Source: Bacteroidales bacterium (GTDB lineage: Bacteria > Bacteroidota > Bacteroidia > Bacteroidales > Bacteroidaceae). From it: 8,761 nucleotides of DNA. Positions 1-6,678 of this stretch are shown here, one piece after another. Every line of letters begins with the position of its first letter. Position 1 is the stretch's first letter. The notes beneath the pieces are model-generated. The model did no database searches. It worked only from the letters and a program-made list of their open reading frames with translations, and was not told the origin of the DNA. The stretch is taken from positions 1-8,761 of the forward strand of contig SFCY01000096.1 of the NCBI GenBank assembly GCA_004558865.1. The letters are read 5' to 3'. A program made the position numbers and the translations under genes.

Positions 1-44
1 AAATGAAACAACATATCCAATCCACGGAAAATATCCATTGAACC
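1..44. repeat. Left arm of 44-bp perfect inverted repeat
   Basis: Bases 1-44 are the exact reverse complement of 8537-8580. Allowing one inserted base, pairing extends about four bases further inward (45-48 with 8532-8535). The repeat runs into the window edge, so it may be longer. Each arm holds two imperfect copies of ATATCCAWT (13-21 and 31-39). No coding role is visible. Given the structured element next to the right arm, this is probably the inner end of a repeated intergenic element present in inverted orientation on both sides. It could instead reflect a contig edge inside a repeat. Confidence 0.85.
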
Positions 45-109
45 ATATATTGGGGCATCATATCGAACACCCTACTTTCAGACCTTTAAGCTAAAAACAT
101 CGGACAATC

Positions 110-141
110 GTTGCGGGGTTGACAAATTATGCTTATCTTTG
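110..141 (+). promoter_or_regulatory. Bacteroidota-type promoter of the lipoprotein gene
   Basis: TATCTTTG at 134-141 matches the Bacteroidota -7 consensus TAnnTTTG. A partial -33 element (GTTG, 110-113) lies 20 bases upstream, which fits the usual spacing for the primary sigma factor of this phylum. Transcription would begin near 147, about a dozen bases before the ATG at 160. The element suggests the damaged gene downstream once had, or still has, its own transcription. Confidence 0.6.
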
Positions 142-159
142 TAGCAGATAAAAATTATT

Positions 160-531
160 ATGAAGATTTTGTCGATAATTTCGGTTGGTGGAACACAGAG
201 CCTTTGTGGCAATAAACTGAAACATTTTCTGTGTTTTTGTATACTTCCTTGTCTTTTATGCTCTTGTGATATATGGTATAATCTACCTTTCACAGGATAT
301 GCCGAACGCTTTATCCATTTGAAAACAGATTCTGTCACAACGCGAGTCGCTTGCGTTTATTTTCAAGGAAGATATTCTTTGGATTACGATATACAAGGAG
401 GATGTACAGTAACTTTTGACAGTCTTAAATTACAGACTAATGATGAAAATTTGATAGTTTGGAATAAACTGTCTAACTCAAGCGTACAGACGGTTAAACT
501 AAGTAAGGGGGGGTACTCCAAGTGCGCTTAG
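160..531 (+). CDS. Small hypothetical lipoprotein, frame-disrupted
   Basis: This 123-codon frame starts at ATG 160, just after a TAnnTTTG promoter. The N-terminus reads as a lipoprotein signal: a basic stretch (NKLKH, residues 18-22), a Cys/Leu-rich hydrophobic core, and a lipobox-like L-C-S-C ending at Cys36, predicting an envelope lipoprotein. The rest is polar and beta-strand-like with no motif I recognise. The frame ends at TAG 529-531 right after a run of seven G (507-513), while coding-like sequence continues in the -1 frame. The product is therefore probably a truncated form of a longer protein of about 200 residues. Base composition is clearly more AT-rich than the genes to the right. 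No function is assigned. Confidence 0.55.
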   Translation: MKILSIISVGGTQSLCGNKLKHFLCFCILPCLLCSCDIWYNLPFTGYAERFIHLKTDSVTTRVACVYFQGRYSLDYDIQGGCTVTFDSLKLQTNDENLIVWNKLSNSSVQTVKLSKGGYSKCA

Positions 532-846
532 GATTTATTCGTAAAGACCAGTCTCTTCGTGTAGTTAATCCCCTAATATTGATAATTCCACCATCGTTCA
601 TTACGGTTAATGGTCAACGAATAACCAATGACACTTTGCGCGTGGAGTTGAAATATGGCTTAAAAGCCTGTAGATGACTATTGTGAACCAGGTTTTACTG
701 TTTTTTTGTCAGAATACGATTCTAAATTCAACCGTACTGGTCGTAAAGAAAATTACGGCCGACAGCTTCGAGTCGAGTCTTTGCGGCGCGTAGGCCGTGC
801 TGCTCCTGGGCTGGATGTTTCTGAATGGTGTCGATTAGGAGCATGA
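513..846 (+). pseudogene. Out-of-frame remainder of the lipoprotein gene
   Basis: From 513 the -1 frame is open to a TGA at 675-677 and reads like real protein (VLQVRLGFIRKDQSLR, then PPSFITVNGQRITNDTLRVE). Removing one base from the A run at 662-665 joins this to the original frame (LKPVDDYCEPGFTVFLSEYD), which is open to a TGA at 844-846. The simplest reading is one gene with a lost base in the G run and a gained base in the A run. The stretch after about 750 becomes GC-rich and may not be original coding sequence, so the true end is uncertain. Alternatives are consensus errors at homopolymers, phase variation at the G run, or -1 slippage on G-GGG-GGG. The need for a second, opposite shift argues against slippage alone. 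Confidence 0.5.
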
Positions 847-904
847 TTTGCCAAATAGTTGCCTTAATTCGGGGCAATCTGTCGCCGTTCTCAATCTTTT
901 TTGT

Positions 905-912
905 TAACTTTG
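905..912 (+). promoter_or_regulatory. -7 promoter element of the antiporter gene
   Basis: TAACTTTG at 905-912 matches TAnnTTTG. No good TTTG -33 element is seen at the expected 19-21 bases upstream, so the promoter may be weak or activator-dependent. The predicted transcription start (about 918) lies downstream of the ATG at 825 and about 15 bases before the ATG at 933. It therefore supports 933 as the antiporter start. Confidence 0.5.
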
Positions 913-932
913 CTGTCAAAATCGACGAGTAT

Positions 933-3092
933 ATGTTGAACCTGGGCTCTTACTTTCCCATCACCGACCCCACGTTGATATTCCTCGTGGTGTTGCTGAT
1001 CATCCTTCTTGCCCCCATCATCATGGGCAAGCTGCGCATTCCCCACATCATAGGAATGGTGCTGGCGGGTGTGTTGGTGGGAAAAGACGGCCTCAACATA
1101 TTGGTGCGCGACGACAGTTTTGAGCTCTTCGGCCGCGTGGGCCTCTACTACATCATGTTCCTTGCCGCGTTGGAGATGAACATGGAGAGCGTGAAGCGCA
1201 ACAGCCGTCGGCTTGCCGTCTTCGGGCTGCTCACCTTTTCGATTCCCCTCGTGATGACCTATATAATAGGTATCTCCGTGCTCCACTATGCGTCGGCCGC
1301 CGCCTTGCTCTTGGGCTGCATCATGGCCTCCAACACGCTCGTGAGCTACCCCATCGTCTCGCGCTACGGCCTGCAGAAGGAGCAGTCGGTGTCGCTCAGT
1401 GTGGGCGCCACCATGATAGCCCTCACCTTGGCTCTCATCTTCGTGGCGGCCATTGTGGTGGGCCACACGCCCGGCGCAGGCTCACTGGGCTTCTGGCTGT
1501 GGTTTGTGATGAAGATTCTGCTCTATTGCGCCCTGCTCATCTGGCTTGTGCCGAGGCTCACGCGATGGTTCCTGCGCCGCTATTCCGATGCCATCATGCA
1601 GTTCATCTTCGTGATGGTGGTGCTCTTCCTCTGCGCCGCGCTGAGCGACCTGGTGGGGCTGGAGGGCATCTTCGGGGCTTTTTTCGCCGGCCTCATCCTC
1701 AACCGCTACATACCGCAGACCTCGCCGCTGATGAACCGCATAGAGTTCATCGGCAACGCCCTGTTCATCCCCTACTTCCTGATAGGTGTTGGAATGCTCA
1801 TCAACGTGAGGCTCATCTTCAGTGGAGGCAGCGTGCTGTGGGCCGTGTTCTGGTTCGTGCTAATCGGAACGTTGGGCAAGGCCGTGGCCGCCTACGCCGC
1901 CGGACTGGGATTCCGCATGACGCTCATGGGCGCCAACATGATGTTCGGCCTCACTTCGGCACATGCCGCGGGGGCCATCGCCATGGTGATGGTGGGCATG
2001 AAGCTGACGACGCCCGACGGACAGCCGCTCGTGAGCGACGACATGCTCAACGGCATTGTCATCATGATCCTCTTCACCTGCATCATCTCCTCGCTCGTGA
2101 CCGAGCATGCCGCCCGCCACATCACGCTGCGCAACAAGGAGCTGCCGGCCGAGGACTACAAGGTGGACGAGAAGATCCTCATACCCGTGCGCTATCCCGA
2201 ATATGCCAACCGGCTTGTCAACCTGGCCTTGATGATGCGCGACCCCAAGCGCAACCGCGGACTTGTGGGGCTGAGCGTGGCCTACGACGATGAGCACGTG
2301 AGGCACAACCAGGAGGCGGGGCGGAAGATACTGGAGCAGGTGACGAAGTTTGCCGCCTCCACCGACGTGAGGATGGAGACGCAGGTGCGCGTGGCGGCCA
2401 ACATCGCCAACGGCATCATGCATGCCTTCAAGGAGTTCCAATGCTCAGAGATTGTCATCGGCATGCACACCCACTTCTCCTCGTCGACCAAATTCTGGGG
2501 ACAGTTCCATCAGAGCCTGTTCAACGGCCTCACCTACCAGATCATCATGGCCCGGCTGATGCAGCCGCTCTCCACGCTGCGCCGCATTGTGGTCTGCGTG
2601 CCGTCGCGCGCCGAGTTTGAGCCGGGCTTCTATCGCTGGCTCTCCCACCTCTGTCGACTGGCGGAGAACCTGGACTGCCGCATGGAGATGCACGGGCGGC
2701 CCGACACGCTGCAGCTCATCCGCGAGTATATCAGCAACAACTTCCCCAACGCGCGGGTGGAACTCGTCGACATGGAGCACTGGAACCAGCTGCCCGACTT
2801 GGCCGCACGAATCAACGACGACCATATCTTCGTGATTGTCACGGCGCGCAAGGGCACGGTGAGCTACAAGACGGCCATGGACAGGCTGCCCGATGAGATT
2901 ACGCGCTTCTTCTCGGGCAAGAACCTGATGATCATCTTCCCCGACCAGTTTGGCGTGGACAAGACCGACAAGATGACCTTCGCCCAGTCGCAGCACACCG
3001 AGGACAAGAGTGCCTACAGTGCGCTGGGCTCTTGGCTCCACCGCAAGCTGCGCCGCTTCTTGGTGAGGAATGGGCGGCGCCATGCCTCCTGA
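933..3092 (+). CDS. CPA2-type cation:proton antiporter with Usp-like C-terminal region
   Basis: 719 residues from ATG 933. The frame is open from 825, but the extra 36 residues precede the TAACTTTG promoter and are not needed for the first membrane helix. Residues 1 to about 400 form roughly twelve hydrophobic segments of the Na+/H+ exchanger fold. They include the polar SNTLVSYP stretch (133-140), the family-typical IFGAFFAGLILNR (246-258) and a conserved-looking Lys316 (LGKAVAAY). From about 414 to the end lies a soluble cytoplasmic region with two Usp-like repeats (KILIPV near 414; RRIVVCVPS near 547). The expected role is exchange of Na+ or K+ for H+ across the inner membrane. Ion choice cannot be read from sequence. 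The helix-5 segment GATMIALTLAL (158-168) lacks the Asp usually found there. A 95-base gap precedes the ABC gene. Confidence 0.88.
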   Translation: MLNLGSYFPITDPTLIFLVVLLIILLAPIIMGKLRIPHIIGMVLAGVLVGKDGLNILVRDDSFELFGRVGLYYIMFLAALEMNMESVKRNSRRLAVFGLLTFSIPLVMTYIIGISVLHYASAAALLLGCIMASNTLVSYPIVSRYGLQKEQSVSLSVGATMIALTLALIFVAAIVVGHTPGAGSLGFWLWFVMKILLYCALLIWLVPRLTRWFLRRYSDAIMQFIFVMVVLFLCAALSDLVGLEGIFGAFFAGLILNRYIPQTSPLMNRIEFIGNALFIPYFLIGVGMLINVRLIFSGGSVLWAVFWFVLIGTLGKAVAAYAAGLGFRMTLMGANMMFGLTSAHAAGAIAMVMVGMKLTTPDGQPLVSDDMLNGIVIMILFTCIISSLVTEHAARHITLRNKELPAEDYKVDEKILIPVRYPEYANRLVNLALMMRDPKRNRGLVGLSVAYDDEHVRHNQEAGRKILEQVTKFAASTDVRMETQVRVAANIANGIMHAFKEFQCSEIVIGMHTHFSSSTKFWGQFHQSLFNGLTYQIIMARLMQPLSTLRRIVVCVPSRAEFEPGFYRWLSHLCRLAENLDCRMEMHGRPDTLQLIREYISNNFPNARVELVDMEHWNQLPDLAARINDDHIFVIVTARKGTVSYKTAMDRLPDEITRFFSGKNLMIIFPDQFGVDKTDKMTFAQSQHTEDKSAYSALGSWLHRKLRRFLVRNGRRHAS

Positions 3093-3187
3093 TCCGCAAG
3101 CCAGCACGTTGAGGCTGCGCCGCCCTTGGCGCAATGGGGGCAAGCGGCGGCCATCACCACCCTATGTGACACAAAGAAACAACAACA

Positions 3188-3856
3188 ATGATAGACATCA
3201 AAGGCATCACCAAATCTTTCGGGTCGCTGCAAGTGTTGAAAGGTATCGACCTGCATATCAACAAGGGAGAGGTGGTATCCATTGTTGGCCCCTCGGGAGC
3301 CGGCAAGACCACGCTGCTCCAAATCATCGGCACACTGGATAAGCCCGACTCCGGCTCTGTCGCCATCGACGGAATCGATACGGGCTCGCTCTCCACCCGC
3401 AAGTTGAGCGACTTCCGCAACCAGCACATCGGCTTCGTGTTTCAGTTCCACCAGCTGCTGCCCGAGTTCACGGCCATTGAGAACGTCATGATTCCCGCCC
3501 TCATCGCCGGCAAGAGCCGCTCCAAGTGCAAGGAGCGAGCCGGGCGGCTGTTGGAGCTCATGGGGCTGGACGACCGTATGGGCCACAAGCCCGCCCAGCT
3601 GTCGGGAGGCGAGAAGCAGCGGGTGGCCGTGGCGCGCGCGCTGATGAACGAGCCTGACGTGATATTGGCCGACGAGCCGTCGGGAAGCCTCGACACAAAG
3701 AACAAGGCCGAGCTGCACCAACTCTTCTTCGACCTGCGCGACAAGCTGGGGCAGACTTTCGTCATCGTGACCCACGATGAGCAGCTTGCCTCGCTCACCG
3801 ACCGCACCATCCACCTCAAGGATGGACTCGTCACGGGTGAGGAGCAGAGAGGGTAG
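3188..3856 (+). CDS. lolD: LolD-like ABC transporter ATP-binding protein
   Basis: 222 residues, the usual length for the LolD/MacB-type ATPase family. All nucleotide-binding motifs are intact: Walker A GPSGAGKT (34-41), Q-loop Gln86, signature LSGGE (138-142), Walker B VILADEP (158-164), D-loop SGSLD (165-169) and H-loop His196. Such subunits hydrolyse ATP on the cytoplasmic face and pair with four-helix permeases of the LolC/E or MacB/FtsX type. LolCDE extracts mature lipoproteins from the inner membrane for delivery to the outer membrane. No permease gene is adjacent, so the partner must be encoded elsewhere, as is common for Bacteroidota LolD-like genes. The start follows an A-rich stretch (AAAGAAACAACAACA), typical where Shine-Dalgarno sites are not used. 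The LolD name is a family-level call; a related exporter ATPase is possible. Confidence 0.88.
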   Translation: MIDIKGITKSFGSLQVLKGIDLHINKGEVVSIVGPSGAGKTTLLQIIGTLDKPDSGSVAIDGIDTGSLSTRKLSDFRNQHIGFVFQFHQLLPEFTAIENVMIPALIAGKSRSKCKERAGRLLELMGLDDRMGHKPAQLSGGEKQRVAVARALMNEPDVILADEPSGSLDTKNKAELHQLFFDLRDKLGQTFVIVTHDEQLASLTDRTIHLKDGLVTGEEQRG

Positions 3857-3941
3857 GGGCTGGCAAGCTTTGCCAAGGTGACGGACCGTGGGCCGACAAT
3901 GGTGCGGCGACGGGGTTTAAAATGAAAAAACAGATAAGAAT

Positions 3942-4811
3942 ATGTTACCATCAGTGAGAGTGGGCGACTTCAATCGCCTGAAAGTGAAGGAGCTGGCCCG
4001 AAGAGAGGGCTACGGTCCCGTGTTTGGCGTCTACTTGGAGGGTGGGCGCGAGGGCGACATACTCATGCCGCAGAAATACGTGCCAGAGGGTGTGGAGCCC
4101 GGCGACGAGGTGGACTGCTTTGTCTATCTCGACCAGGAAGAGCGGCTTGTGGCCACGACGGAGAAGCCGCTTGCCAAGGTGGGAGACTTCGCCTGGCTCA
4201 AATGCGCGTGGGTGAACGAATACGGGGCGTTCCTCGATTGGGGCGTCACGAAAAACCTCTTCTGTCCCTTCCGAGAGCAGAAAAGGCACATGGAGGTGGG
4301 CAACAGCTATCTGGTGTACATCTACATCGACAAAGAGAGCTATCGCCTCGCGGCCTCGGCCAAGGTGGAGCGCTTCCTCAGCGATGAGCCTGCGCCCTAT
4401 AAGCCCGGCGACGAGGTGAGGCTGTTGGTGTGGCAGAAAACCGACTTGGGATTCAAGGTCATCGTTGACAACCGTTACAGCGGGCTGATTTATGAGAACC
4501 AGATCTACCAGTACGTGCACAGCGGCGACCGGCTCCGGGGCTACATTGCCCAAGTGCGCCCCGACGGCAAGATAGACGTGACGCTCCAGCCCACAGGCCG
4601 CCGCGAGACGGAGGACTTCGCCCAGACGCTGTTGGAGTGGCTGCGGCACAACGGTGGCGCCTGCCCCCTTGGCGACAAGAGCGACGCCGAGGACATCAAG
4701 CGCATGTTCCAAGTGAGCAAGAAGACTTTCAAGCGGGCCATTGGCGCGCTCTACAAACAGCGGCTCATCGTGCTTGAGGGTGACGGATTTCGCCTCAATG
4801 CCGAAGATTAG
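3942..4811 (+). CDS. CvfB-like S1-domain RNA-binding protein
   Basis: 289 residues, close to the usual size of Bacteroidota S1-like RNA-binding proteins related to conserved virulence factor B. Repeated S1/OB-type units are visible: about 1-70 (VGDFNRLKV at 7-15), about 76-145 (VGDFAWLKC, then YGAFLDWG) and about 153-220 (PGDEVRLLV, then YSGLIYENQIY). The C-terminal 60 or so residues form a winged helix (SDAEDIKRMF, then SKKTFKRAIGALYKQRLI), as in CvfB proteins. It is expected to be a cytoplasmic protein binding RNA or ribosomes; the exact target is not known from sequence. It starts 85 bases after the ABC gene with no terminator between, so co-transcription is plausible. No TAnnTTTG box is seen directly upstream. 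Family call is firm, biological role less so. Confidence 0.85.
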   Translation: MLPSVRVGDFNRLKVKELARREGYGPVFGVYLEGGREGDILMPQKYVPEGVEPGDEVDCFVYLDQEERLVATTEKPLAKVGDFAWLKCAWVNEYGAFLDWGVTKNLFCPFREQKRHMEVGNSYLVYIYIDKESYRLAASAKVERFLSDEPAPYKPGDEVRLLVWQKTDLGFKVIVDNRYSGLIYENQIYQYVHSGDRLRGYIAQVRPDGKIDVTLQPTGRRETEDFAQTLLEWLRHNGGACPLGDKSDAEDIKRMFQVSKKTFKRAIGALYKQRLIVLEGDGFRLNAED

Positions 4812-4822
4812 CCGACTTTTTG

Positions 4823-4853
4823 TTTGTCCTTTGCCCAAAAAGATGTAATTTTG
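4823..4853 (+). promoter_or_regulatory. Canonical Bacteroidota promoter of asd
   Basis: The -33 element TTTG at 4823-4826 is followed by a 19-base spacer and a perfect -7 element TAATTTTG at 4846-4853. This is the best promoter in the window. Transcription would start near 4860, about 30 bases before the asd ATG at 4890. asd can thus be transcribed independently of the upstream genes even if read-through also occurs. Confidence 0.75.
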
Positions 4854-4889
4854 CAACGTTTTCAGATACAGTAATCAATCACTATAGAT

Positions 4890-5903
4890 ATGAGAGTAGC
4901 AATCGTGGGCGCAAGTGGCGCCGTGGGTCAGGAGCTGCTGCGCATCCTCGACCAGAGAGATTTCCCCTTGGATGACCTTGTGTTGTTTGGCTCCAAGCGT
5001 TCAGCCGGACGCTCCTACACTTTCAAGGGCAAGGAATATCAGGTGAAGGAACTGCGCCACAACGACGATTTCAAGGGTGTTGACATCGCCTTCACTTCGG
5101 CCGGGGCTGGCACGAGCAAGGAGTTTGCCGCCGACATCACTCGGTTTGGAGCCGTGATGATAGACAACTCAAGCGCGTTCCGCATGGATGAGGACGTGCC
5201 TTTGGTGGTGCCGGAAATCAATCCCGAGGATGGGCTCAACCGTCCGCGGGGCATCATCGCCAACCCCAACTGCACGACCATCATGATGGTGGTGGTGCTC
5301 AATCCCATCGACAAGCTGTCGCACATCAAGAAGATCCATATCGCCAGCTATCAGAGCGCCAGCGGAGCGGGAGCCGCCGCCATGCAGGAGCTGCAACAGC
5401 AGTATAAGGAGATTGTGGAAGAAGGCGAGGTGAGGACCATCAGCAAGTTTCCCCACCAGTTGGCCTACAACGTGATTCCGCAGATCGACAAGATGATGCC
5501 CAACGACTATACGAAGGAGGAGATGAAGATGTTCAACGAGACACGCAAGATCATGCACAGCGACGTGCGCACCAGTGCCACCTGTGTGCGCGTGAGCTCT
5601 CTTCGCAGCCACTCCGAGAGCGTATGGTTTGAGACGGAGAAGCCCTTGGAGGTGGAGACCGTGCGCGAGGCCCTCAGGCGGGCGCCCGGCGTGACGGTGG
5701 TCGACGACCCGCAACACTACGTCTATCCCATGCCGTTGGAGAGCGCGGGAAAGGACGATGTCTACGTGGGGCGCATCCGCAAGGACTTGGCCGACGACAA
5801 CGGCATGACGCTCTGGCTCACGGGCGACCAGATACGCAAGGGCGCCGCCCTGAATGCCATCCAGATAGCGGAATGGCTGGTTAAGGTGGGAAACGTGAAA
5901 TAA
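4890..5903 (+). CDS. asd: Aspartate-semialdehyde dehydrogenase
   Basis: 337 residues, full length for the family. The enzyme reduces L-aspartyl-4-phosphate with NADPH to L-aspartate-4-semialdehyde, the branch point to lysine/diaminopimelate, threonine and methionine. The N-terminus carries the nucleotide-binding glycine motif GASGAVG (7-13). The active-site cysteine is Cys128 in NPNCTT. The family's conserved SYQSASGAG follows at 153-161 and holds Gln155. The catalytic His is His241 in SLRSHSESV. All key residues are present. It is a cytoplasmic enzyme acting as a dimer or tetramer in characterised relatives. It has its own canonical promoter and is followed 33 bases later by a strong terminator, so it is the last gene of the plus-strand block. 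Confidence 0.97.
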   Translation: MRVAIVGASGAVGQELLRILDQRDFPLDDLVLFGSKRSAGRSYTFKGKEYQVKELRHNDDFKGVDIAFTSAGAGTSKEFAADITRFGAVMIDNSSAFRMDEDVPLVVPEINPEDGLNRPRGIIANPNCTTIMMVVVLNPIDKLSHIKKIHIASYQSASGAGAAAMQELQQQYKEIVEEGEVRTISKFPHQLAYNVIPQIDKMMPNDYTKEEMKMFNETRKIMHSDVRTSATCVRVSSLRSHSESVWFETEKPLEVETVREALRRAPGVTVVDDPQHYVYPMPLESAGKDDVYVGRIRKDLADDNGMTLWLTGDQIRKGAALNAIQIAEWLVKVGNVK

Positions 5904-5936
5904 ATCGGCGGAATAAAAACGGGAACAACAATGCAA

Positions 5937-5976
5937 CAAGTGGCGCACCTCACGGTGCGCCACTTGCTATTTTTTT
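5937..5976 (+). terminator. Intrinsic terminator after asd
   Basis: A perfect 13-bp stem (CAAGTGGCGCACC at 5937-5949 with GGTGCGCCACTTG at 5954-5966) closes a TCAC loop. It is followed by seven T at 5970-5976. This ends the antiporter-to-asd transcription block. The stem-loop shares most of its bases with the hairpin at 6389-6416. Confidence 0.92.
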
Positions 5977-6224
5977 GTGCTTGCATGTTTAGGATTCAGA
6001 TCAACATAGGCTGGAGTTCTCTATCTCTTTGTTCTACCTAATTTTAAAAAAGATCATTACTGATTTTGCCGTTTGCACACTTCTGTTCTCTTAACACAAT
6101 CATACGCTTGTGTCATGCATACCAGTCTGCGAATTCTTTTATCATCATTTAATCAATTTAAGAATCTAACGTTTGCAAATATAGGCAATTAATTGGAGCG
6201 GCAGAAGCTTTTGGCCGCCAACAA

Positions 6225-6249
6225 TGTAACAGTTTCGTAAGATGTTACA
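6225..6249. promoter_or_regulatory. TGTAACA-N11-TGTTACA dyad
   Basis: A perfect 7-bp inverted repeat, TGTAACA (6225-6231) and TGTTACA (6243-6249), is separated by 11 bases. The size and spacing suit a dimeric regulator's operator or a small hairpin. A related dyad occurs at 6641-6666. No gene starts within 300 bases on either strand, so any target is unclear. Confidence 0.3.
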
Positions 6250-6329
6250 ATTTTGGGCCGTGTGGCCGTGTGTGGCTGTGCGCCCTGCGAGAGGTGGTCG
6301 GTGAGGCTGGGCCGTGGGAATCCATTGGC

Positions 6330-6378
6330 GGGCATCGCCCCCATGGCAATGGCAATCGTGGCCGGGCATCGCCCCCAT
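6330..6378. repeat. 15-bp direct repeat in GC-rich island
   Basis: GGGCATCGCCCCCAT occurs at 6330-6344 and again, identical, at 6364-6378, a period of 34 bases. Each copy contains a small dyad (GGGC-ATC-GCCC). The first copy is also enclosed by CCATTG/CAATGG (6322-6327 and 6347-6352). Function is unknown; it looks like a local duplication within a non-coding segment. Confidence 0.6.
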
Positions 6379-6380
6379 AA

Positions 6381-6416
6381 GACAAAACAAGTGGCTTGCC
6401 TCACGGCGAGCCACTT
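6381..6416 (-). terminator. Probable minus-strand terminator
   Basis: AAGTGGCTTGCC (6389-6400) pairs over 12 bp with GGCGAGCCACTT (6405-6416), with one G-T pair, around a TCAC loop. Read on the minus strand it is followed by a T-rich stretch (TTGTTTTGTC, 6390-6381). It could end the regulator transcript, leaving a 3' tail of about 260 bases, or end an unrecognised minus-strand small RNA. There is no T run on the plus side. Confidence 0.45.
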
Positions 6417-6640
6417 TGAGATGAGATGTGATAATACTTAACCCGAAATAGAAATAAGAACGAATTAGACGGGTCTAGACCTTATACTTGTTTAATTGTT
6501 GTGAAATATTGTTCGCTTAGGATTGATTGTTTGGTTTTCGTCATTCACATAATATTCAGATTGCTTTTTAGCTTTAGGTTTCTTTCGATGGCAAATGTAG
6601 TGGTTTTTTTTCATAAATGGAACGGAAAAAGCGAAAATCA

Positions 6641-6666
6641 TGTAACACTTTTCCAAACCTGTGACA
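6641..6666. promoter_or_regulatory. TGTAACA-N12-TGTGACA imperfect dyad
   Basis: TGTAACA (6641-6647) and TGTGACA (6660-6666) form a one-mismatch dyad separated by 12 bases, just beyond the stop codon of the minus-strand regulator. It resembles the perfect dyad at 6225-6249. TGTAAC also looks like the AAC-type -35 of some ECF sigma promoters. No matching -10 or downstream gene is evident on the plus strand. Confidence 0.25.
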
Positions 6667-6678
6667 TTGTGGACGTTT

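Larger units (their letters stand above)
5977..6678. other. Gene-free stretch of about 700 bases
   Basis: No convincing coding region is seen; the short open frames here lack family resemblance. From 5977 to about 6190 it is AT-rich and featureless, apart from CAAATATA at 6176-6183, which reads as TATATTTG on the minus strand with no fitting -33 box. From about 6255 to 6416 it is a GC-rich island with G/T-rich low-complexity sequence and a 15-bp direct repeat, ending in a terminator-like hairpin. From about 6420 to 6678 it is AT-rich again, with a perfect 10-bp palindrome (GGTCTAGACC, 6472-6481) and a TGTAACA dyad next to the regulator's stop codon. Confidence 0.6.

Noticed and set aside
728..919. 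63-codon minus-strand frame between the lipoprotein remnant and the antiporter.
   Set aside because: No recognisable family, no promoter, and it overlaps the antiporter promoter region. It could be a remnant but cannot be supported.
3120..3150. Nine-pair bulged hairpin (3120-3128 with 3141-3150) between the antiporter and ABC genes, considered as a terminator.
   Set aside because: There is no T run on either strand, so it is not an intrinsic terminator. G/C-rich pairing can arise by chance here.
3922..3957. 11-codon frame (MKKQIRICYHQ) overlapping the start of the CvfB-like gene, considered as a leader peptide.
   Set aside because: It is very short, out of frame with the gene, and has no attenuator-like hairpins around it.
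3951..4856. Long open frames on the minus strand opposite the antiporter, ABC, CvfB-like and asd genes (for example 3951-4856, 5169-5963, 3014-3814).
   Set aside because: They are His/Val/Leu/Arg-rich mirror frames that arise in GC-rich coding DNA. They show no domains, and the opposite strand has well-supported genes.
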